Shown here piece after piece: positions 59,568 to 64,000 of a stretch of DNA of 64,000 nt. The DNA comes from Solirubrobacter soli DSM 22325 (GTDB lineage: Bacteria; Actinomycetota; Thermoleophilia; Solirubrobacterales; Solirubrobacteraceae): contig NZ_KE384069.1 in assembly GCF_000423665.1 (NCBI RefSeq), forward strand, positions 423,588 through 487,587. The letters are read 5' to 3'. A program made the position numbers and the translations under genes. The first letter of the stretch is position 1. Every line of letters starts with the position of its first letter. Under the pieces are notes generated by a model. It saw only the letters and a program-made list of their open reading frames with translations. It did not search any database and was not told where the DNA came from.

Positions 59568-61576
59568 AGCGCCTTCGGCCCGAGCCGGAGCGCGATCGAC
59601 GGCACGAGGAAGATCCGGATCAGGAAGGTGTCCACGAGCAGGCCGAGCGCCACGGTGAACCCGACCTGGTAGAGGCTCTGGAGCTCGGTCGCCAGCAGCG
59701 TGCAGAACGTGCCGGCGAGGATCAGGCCGGCGCTGGTGATGACACCGCCGGTCAGCTCGAGGCCCTTGATCACCGCATCCTCGTGGGAGAGGTTGCGTCT
59801 CGCCTCCTTGATACGGGTGAGCAGGAAGACGTTGTAGTCGACCCCGAGCGCGACCAGGAACAGGAACGTGAACAACGGCTCGGCGGGGTCGGACTTGCCG
59901 AAGACGATGCTCGAGACGCCGAGCGCGAACGCGTAGCTGAGGACGACCGTGAGGATCACGTAGATCGGGGCGATCAGGCTCCGCAGCAGCGCGGCGATGA
60001 TCACGAAGACGAGGATGAGCGCGAGCGGGACGATGAGCCGCGCGTCGCGGCGCAGCGCGGCCTCGGCGTCCATCACCTCCGCGGTCGCGCCGCCGACCAT
60101 CGCCGTGGGTGAGATCGCCTTCGCGTTCTCGCGCAGCTTCGTGACCGCCTCGGTGGCCCGCTCGGTGAAGGGGTCCCCGTCGAGCGTGACCCGCACGAGC
60201 GCCCGCTTGGCGTCCTTCGAGTACCCGACGAGGTCCACGCTGTAGGCGACGTCGGACCCCAGCTGCGGCAGCTTCGTCGAGAGCACGCCCTGGTCGATCA
60301 CGATGTCGACCGGCCCTGACTGGCCGGGCGGGAACTTCGCCTGCATCACCCGCAGGCCGGCGACCGACTCCGGCTGGCTGCGGAACTGCTCGGCGAAGTC
60401 CAGCGGCTCGCGGTCCTTGAGGTTGCCGAGCGCGCCCGCGACGAGCACGGCCAGCACCGCGGCGATCAGCATCCCGGGCCGCTCGCGGACGAGCGCGCCG
60501 ATGCGCGGCCACATCCCGGAGCTCTTGCCCGCGCGGAACGCGGTCTTGGGCAGCACAGACAGGATCGCGGGGAGCAACGTGATCCCGGCGAGGACGGTCA
60601 CGGCGATGCCGATCGCCAGCACCGGGCCCATCCAGCGCGTCGCGTTGTAGTCGGCGACCGTGAGCACCAGCATCACGCCGGCCACGATCCCGCCCGCCGA
60701 GACGATCGTCGGCATCGTGCGCCGCACCGCCGTGCCCATCGGGTCGGGCGACCCGGCCGCGAGCTCCTCGCGGTAGCGGGCCAGCAGCAGCAGGCAGTAG
60801 TCGGTGCCCGCGCCGAACATCAGCACGATCAGGATCGCCGTGGCCTGGCCGGTCGGCCGGTAGAGCCCCGCCTTCGCGCCCGCGTAGACCACGCCCGCGG
60901 CGACCACGTAGGCGATGCCGACCACGATCAGCGGGACGACGGCGATGAACGGGTTGCGGTAGATCGCCAGCAGCAGGAACAGGACCAGCGCCAACGTGAC
61001 GATCAGCAGCGTCTGGTCGATCCCCTCCAGGGCCTTGGACTGATCGGCCGCGAACGCGGCCTCGCCGGTGACGTACGCCTTCACCCCCGGCGGCGGCTTG
61101 ATCGCGGCGCGGATGGCGGCGACGTCGCGGACCACCGTCTCGGTCGCGTCGTCGGACGTCCAGATCGTCGAGATCTGGCTCGTCTGGTCATCCGAGAACG
61201 GCTTGATCGTGCTCGACGGCTGGTAGGTGATCTGCGGGAGCTCGCCGCACGAGAGGTTCTGCCGCGTGATCACCCGCACGACGTCGGGGATCCGGCCCTT
61301 CTCGCACAGCGCCGCCCCGTCACGGGTGACCTGGTCGAAGTCCTCGGGCTGCAGCTGGCCGTTCTTCGTGTACAGCACGAGCGCCGTCGTCTCGCCGCCG
61401 CCGGCGAACGCCCGCTCGATCGTGTCGTTGACCTTGACCGACTCCGCCTTGCTGTCCTGGAACGCGTCGCTCTCGTCGGACGCCAGCGCCTGCAGCTTGG
61501 ACTGGAACGGGAACGCGACGACCGCGGCCACCAGCCACAGCGCGATCACGACCCATTTTGCCCGTCTCCCTCCCAA
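59564..61576 (-). CDS. MMPL-family RND transporter
   Basis: 670 residues. Two halves, each with one helix, a large extracytoplasmic loop and five helices. MMPL landmarks are G-A-G-T-D-Y-C-L-L-L-L-A-R-Y in the first half and L-V-A-L-G-V-D-Y-N-V-F-L-L-T-R-I in the second, containing the paired Asp-Tyr used for proton relay. Likely exports lipid or another hydrophobic compound. The start TTG 61576 follows an in-frame stop only a few codons upstream, so no ATG is available. It is divergent from the DUF1707-like gene. Confidence 0.9.
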   Translation of the reverse strand: MGGRRAKWVVIALWLVAAVVAFPFQSKLQALASDESDAFQDSKAESVKVNDTIERAFAGGGETTALVLYTKNGQLQPEDFDQVTRDGAALCEKGRIPDVVRVITRQNLSCGELPQITYQPSSTIKPFSDDQTSQISTIWTSDDATETVVRDVAAIRAAIKPPPGVKAYVTGEAAFAADQSKALEGIDQTLLIVTLALVLFLLLAIYRNPFIAVVPLIVVGIAYVVAAGVVYAGAKAGLYRPTGQATAILIVLMFGAGTDYCLLLLARYREELAAGSPDPMGTAVRRTMPTIVSAGGIVAGVMLVLTVADYNATRWMGPVLAIGIAVTVLAGITLLPAILSVLPKTAFRAGKSSGMWPRIGALVRERPGMLIAAVLAVLVAGALGNLKDREPLDFAEQFRSQPESVAGLRVMQAKFPPGQSGPVDIVIDQGVLSTKLPQLGSDVAYSVDLVGYSKDAKRALVRVTLDGDPFTERATEAVTKLRENAKAISPTAMVGGATAEVMDAEAALRRDARLIVPLALILVFVIIAALLRSLIAPIYVILTVVLSYAFALGVSSIVFGKSDPAEPLFTFLFLVALGVDYNVFLLTRIKEARRNLSHEDAVIKGLELTGGVITSAGLILAGTFCTLLATELQSLYQVGFTVALGLLVDTFLIRIFLVPSIALRLGPKAL

Positions 61577-61622
61577 AGCGGCGATCAGTATGGCTCAAGG
61601 CGAAGGCATAGAGTCCAGCGTG

Positions 61623-62168
61623 ATGGAGATCCGCGCATCCGACGCCGAGCGCGACGCCACCGTCGACCGCCTCCGCGAGGCCGCGGCCGAGGGGCGGTTG
61701 ACGCTCGAGGAGCTGTCGGACCGCGTCGAGACGGCGGCGGGCGCGGTGATGCGTTCCGAGCTCGACGCGCTCACGCGGGACCTGCCCGCCCGGTCGCTCG
61801 CACCCGTGCAGGCGCAGGCCCCGGACGTGCGGGCGCTCGGCGACATCAAGCGCTCCGGCAGCTGGTTGATCCCAGCCGAGAACCACTTCCGGACGTTCTT
61901 CGGGACGATCAAGCTCGACCTGCGCCAGGCGCAGATCTCGGCCAACGAGACCCGGATCCACGCCTGGACGCTGTTCGGGAACGTCGACCTGCTGGTGCCG
62001 GAGGGCGTCGAGGTCGAGATCCAGACCAAGACCCCGATCGGCCGGCTCCGCCACGAGGCGGCGCCCCCGGTTGCGGGAGCGCCGCGGATCGTGCTCACGG
62101 GCGGGACGTTCTTCGGCGACGTGCGGATCCGCCACCGGCGGCTGTGGGAGAAGCTGGTCGGGCGCTAA
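61623..62168 (+). CDS. DUF1707 (SHOCT-like) domain protein with LiaF-like C-terminus
   Basis: 181 residues from ATG 61623 (ATG 61590 in frame is possible). Residues 1-55 are the DUF1707 motif: I-R-A-S-D-A-E-R-D-A-T-V-D-R-L and L-T-L-E-E-L-S-D-R-V. A central linker leads to a beta-rich domain with F-G-T-I-K-L-D-L and L-F-G-N-V-D-L-L-V-P-E-G-V-E-V, typical of the cell-wall-stress LiaF-like region. No membrane segment between, unlike many family members. The stop overlaps the small secreted peptide gene (CTAA). Confidence 0.85.
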   Translation: MEIRASDAERDATVDRLREAAAEGRLTLEELSDRVETAAGAVMRSELDALTRDLPARSLAPVQAQAPDVRALGDIKRSGSWLIPAENHFRTFFGTIKLDLRQAQISANETRIHAWTLFGNVDLLVPEGVEVEIQTKTPIGRLRHEAAPPVAGAPRIVLTGGTFFGDVRIRHRRLWEKLVGR

Positions 62169-62356
62169 CAGCCCATGTGGCGGATCGGGTCGCAGACGCC
62201 GCCGTCGCGCATGATGATCCCCTGCGAGGTGTTGATGGGCGCCGTCGTCGGGACGGTCGAGAGCGGGCTGAGCGACGGGGTCGCGGCGATCGCCGGAGCC
62301 GCGCTCAGCGCGGACGCAGCAAGGGTGGCGGCGAGCAGGAGGCGAGCGGTACGCAT
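62165..62356 (-). CDS. Small secreted peptide with C-terminal Cys pair
   Basis: 63 residues from ATG 62356, with AAAGGA 11-16 bases upstream. Clear signal peptide M-R-T-A-R-L-L-L-A-A-T-L-A-A-S-A-L, cleavage near A-I-A-A. The mature part is about 37 residues and ends with V-C-D-P-I-R-H-M-G-C, which could form a disulfide loop. No family recognised. The 83-bp gap upstream holds AACCTT and GTCTAG boxes spaced like an ECF-sigma promoter (weak). Confidence 0.7.
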   Translation of the reverse strand: MRTARLLLAATLAASALSAAPAIAATPSLSPLSTVPTTAPINTSQGIIMRDGGVCDPIRHMGC

Positions 62357-62439
62357 GGGGCGGTGGTCCTTTCGTGACGTGATGGTCGGAGGTCTAGACC
62401 CACGCGTTTGTCGAAAGGTTGGCCGGTTGTTGGAACGTT

Positions 62440-62685
62440 TCACGCGCGCTGCGTAAGGACCACGCCGCCGAGCACGACCGCGCCGCCCACGACGGTCACG
62501 CTGGTCAGTGCCGTGCCGAGCAGGAGCACCGACCACGTGGTCGCGAAGACCGGCACCAGGTACATGAACGACGCGGTGCGCGACACGTCCAGGCGCTTGA
62601 GGCTCGCCGACCAGAGCAGGTACGGCGCGAGCGTCCCGCCGAGGACCATGTAGAGCATCCAGAACCACGCGCGCCCGGCGCACGG
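62440..62685 (-). pseudogene. Truncated EamA/DMT transporter (3' end only)
   Basis: About 80 codons that read as the last part of an EamA repeat: W-F-W-M-L-Y-M-V-L-G-G-T-L-A-P-Y and then S-L-K-R-L-D-V-S-R-T-A-S-F. Three helices remain; an intact transporter has ten. The frame runs straight up to the stop codon of the FAD oxidoreductase at 62687-62689 with no start that would give the missing 200 residues. Likely a deletion joined the two genes at this point. ATG 62658 could start a 72-residue protein. Confidence 0.65.
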
Positions 62686-62686
62686 G

Positions 62687-64000
62687 TCAGTACCGCACGC
62701 TGTCGGAGAAGAAGTCCAGGCGCCGGCCGAGGACCGCCTCGGCGGTCGTCAGCCCGGAGCGCGCCGCCTTGTCGACGCCGATGCCACGCGCACGGGTCGT
62801 GTCACCCGTCAGCCACAGCCCGTCGACGCCGCGCACCATCGCGTCCGGCCGCGTCGCGCCGACCATGCCCGGCTTGCAGATCACGCCGTAGGTCGTGACG
62901 AGGTGCGGCTTCTTCCACAGCGCGCCGCGCGCGGCGGGCAGCATGTCCTCGATGTCGAGCCAGAGGTCGTGGAACTGCTGGTCGAGCCACGCCTTGTCGC
63001 CGTAGCGTCGTGTGGCGTCGAACGCCGCGCCGAAGCAGGTCAGGTACTCGCCCTTGGGCGACACCCCGGGGTCGTAGCCGGTGAAGTTCAAGGTGAACCC
63101 GGGCAGGCCGGTCCGGGGCGTGGCGAAGAACGACGCCATCTCCAGCTCGCTCGAGGCGATCACCGGCTCCTCGGCGGCGATCCAGTAGCCGATCCAGCAC
63201 GCCTTGTTCTTGTTGTTGGCCAGCAGCTTCACCCGCTGCAGCCAGTCCCACGGCAGCGCGCCGTCGTCGAACAGTGCGGGGATGTCCCACACCGGCGCGT
63301 TGACGACGACCTCGTCGGCCTCCAGCGGCTCGTCCCAACCGCGAAGTTCCACGCCGCGAACCGCCCCGTCGCGCACGATCACCCGCTCGACCTTCTCGGG
63401 CATGTGGAGCGTCCCGCCGAGCGCCTCGAAGGCGGCGGCCACCCGCTTCCACAGCGACTCCCACCCGCCCATCGGCCAGAACGAGTAGCCGGCGGTGCGC
63501 TTGCGCTCGTAGTGCAGCTTGCGCGCGAACAGGTTCTCCGACGCCGAGTGCTCCCACCAGTTGAAGGTGATCTGCTCGAGCACCGAGATCGCCTCCCACA
63601 CCTGGTAGACGCCCTCGTCGCTCGAATGGCGCGCCATCCACTCGCGCAGCGACAGGTGATCGAGCGTGTCGAGCTCGGCGAAGCTCGTCTCGGTCAGCGC
63701 CTCGATGCAGCGCTTGAGCCCCTTCTTGGCCTCGCCGCCGTAGTACTCCTGGATCGGCTTCCAGCCCGTCTTGTCCCAGAACGGCATCGAGTCGCTGCGC
63801 TCGGAGTGGACCAGGTCGACCCCGATGTACTCGCAGGCGCGGGTCAGGCTGTCGCCCGGATCCTCGACCAGGTGCGAGCCCAGCCCGATCTGGTGGCCGC
63901 GGAAGCGATGCTCCATCGCGCGCCCGCCCAGGTATCGGTGCTTCTCGACGATCGCGACGCGCTTGCCCTGCTTCGCGAGCAGCGAACCGGCGACCAATCC
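62687..64000 (-). CDS. FAD-dependent oxidoreductase, phytoene-desaturase/amine-oxidase-like (N-terminus cut by window)
   Basis: The frame is open to the window edge, so the start is outside; 437 residues are visible. The end of the dinucleotide-binding motif is present (V-A-G-S-L-L-A-K-Q-G-K-R-V-A-I-V-E-K), followed by G-G-R-A-M-E-H, typical of carotenoid desaturase and amine oxidase FAD proteins. The C-terminus has G-L-W-L-T-G-D-T-T-R-A-R-G-I-G-V-D-K-A, the FAD-binding end motif. Substrate unknown; carotenoid, amine and prenyl substrates are all possible. No carotenoid gene is near. Confidence 0.87.
   Translation of the reverse strand, partial: GLVAGSLLAKQGKRVAIVEKHRYLGGRAMEHRFRGHQIGLGSHLVEDPGDSLTRACEYIGVDLVHSERSDSMPFWDKTGWKPIQEYYGGEAKKGLKRCIEALTETSFAELDTLDHLSLREWMARHSSDEGVYQVWEAISVLEQITFNWWEHSASENLFARKLHYERKRTAGYSFWPMGGWESLWKRVAAAFEALGGTLHMPEKVERVIVRDGAVRGVELRGWDEPLEADEVVVNAPVWDIPALFDDGALPWDWLQRVKLLANNKNKACWIGYWIAAEEPVIASSELEMASFFATPRTGLPGFTLNFTGYDPGVSPKGEYLTCFGAAFDATRRYGDKAWLDQQFHDLWLDIEDMLPAARGALWKKPHLVTTYGVICKPGMVGATRPDAMVRGVDGLWLTGDTTRARGIGVDKAARSGLTTAEAVLGRRLDFFSDSVRY

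Noticed and set aside
57161..60112. 983-codon plus-strand frame covering etfD and the MMPL gene
   Set aside because: Wrong frame across two good genes; composition is Arg-rich without domains.

Overview
The window is about 64 kb of very GC-rich DNA, densely packed on both strands, with many GTG and TTG starts and overlapping gene ends. Gene content points to a Gram-positive, high-GC actinobacterium: F420/flavin LLM oxidoreductases, a CtaG-type cytochrome oxidase assembly protein, an ETF:menaquinone oxidoreductase of the EtfD type, MMPL exporters, LAL-type LuxR regulators and a DUF1707-like protein. Thermoleophilia (Solirubrobacterales) is my best guess, from overall protein style and an exported-protein C-terminal remnant typical of that group. 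This is inference; no rRNA or tRNA gene is visible. No insertion sequence, CRISPR array, integrase or origin was seen, and no stretch over 300 bases lacks a gene.

Layout. 1-3.4 kb: an RNA-repair pair, Hen1 (cut by the window edge) and Pnkp. 3.4-12.6 kb: a KTSC-domain protein, a heterodimeric ABC exporter, an FtsH-like membrane protease with a membrane partner, a GH3 glycosidase and small proteins. 12.6-24.4 kb: metabolic and repair genes (VOC, SDR, LLM oxidoreductase, hydrolases, MsrA, S15 peptidase, aldo/keto reductase), one frameshifted gene, and a two-component system divergent from a secreted Cys-containing protein. 25-34.3 kb: CtaG, a MetE-like methyltransferase, and a KdpD sensor split into two genes with a KdpE-like regulator but no potassium pump. 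34.3-36.5 kb: an orphan molybdenum hydroxylase large subunit.

36.6-41.7 kb holds the most unusual item: a 1405-residue protein with an L-Q-R-x-x-G-N-x-A-V signature near its N-terminus (as in proteins associated with extracellular contractile injection systems), a low-complexity region with 159-bp tandem repeats, a long coiled coil, membrane segments, nine 14-residue repeats and a C-terminal nucleotidyltransferase-like domain. A very acidic 123-residue protein overlaps its stop codon. I read these as a polymorphic toxin and its immunity protein. From 42.9 to 51.4 kb follow a peptidoglycan-binding/CHAP hydrolase, an unknown protein, a caspase-like protease, an atypical response regulator, an S41 protease and a large LAL regulator.

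51.4-59.6 kb is a lipid-oxidation region: TetR regulator, AMP-forming acyl ligase, epoxide hydrolase, acyl-CoA dehydrogenase, EtfB, EtfA and a membrane Fe-S oxidoreductase. Together these could activate an acid, oxidise the acyl-CoA and pass electrons to menaquinone. Operator-like sequences sharing half-sites occur before three of the promoters. 59.6-64 kb: MMPL transporter, DUF1707-like protein, a small secreted peptide, a truncated EamA transporter and an FAD oxidoreductase cut by the right edge.

Genome architecture is notable: 12 of the 14 convergent gene pairs overlap at their 3' ends, five of them by exactly 4 bp with interlocked stop codons. One of the other two is separated by a near-perfect stem-loop containing both stop codons.
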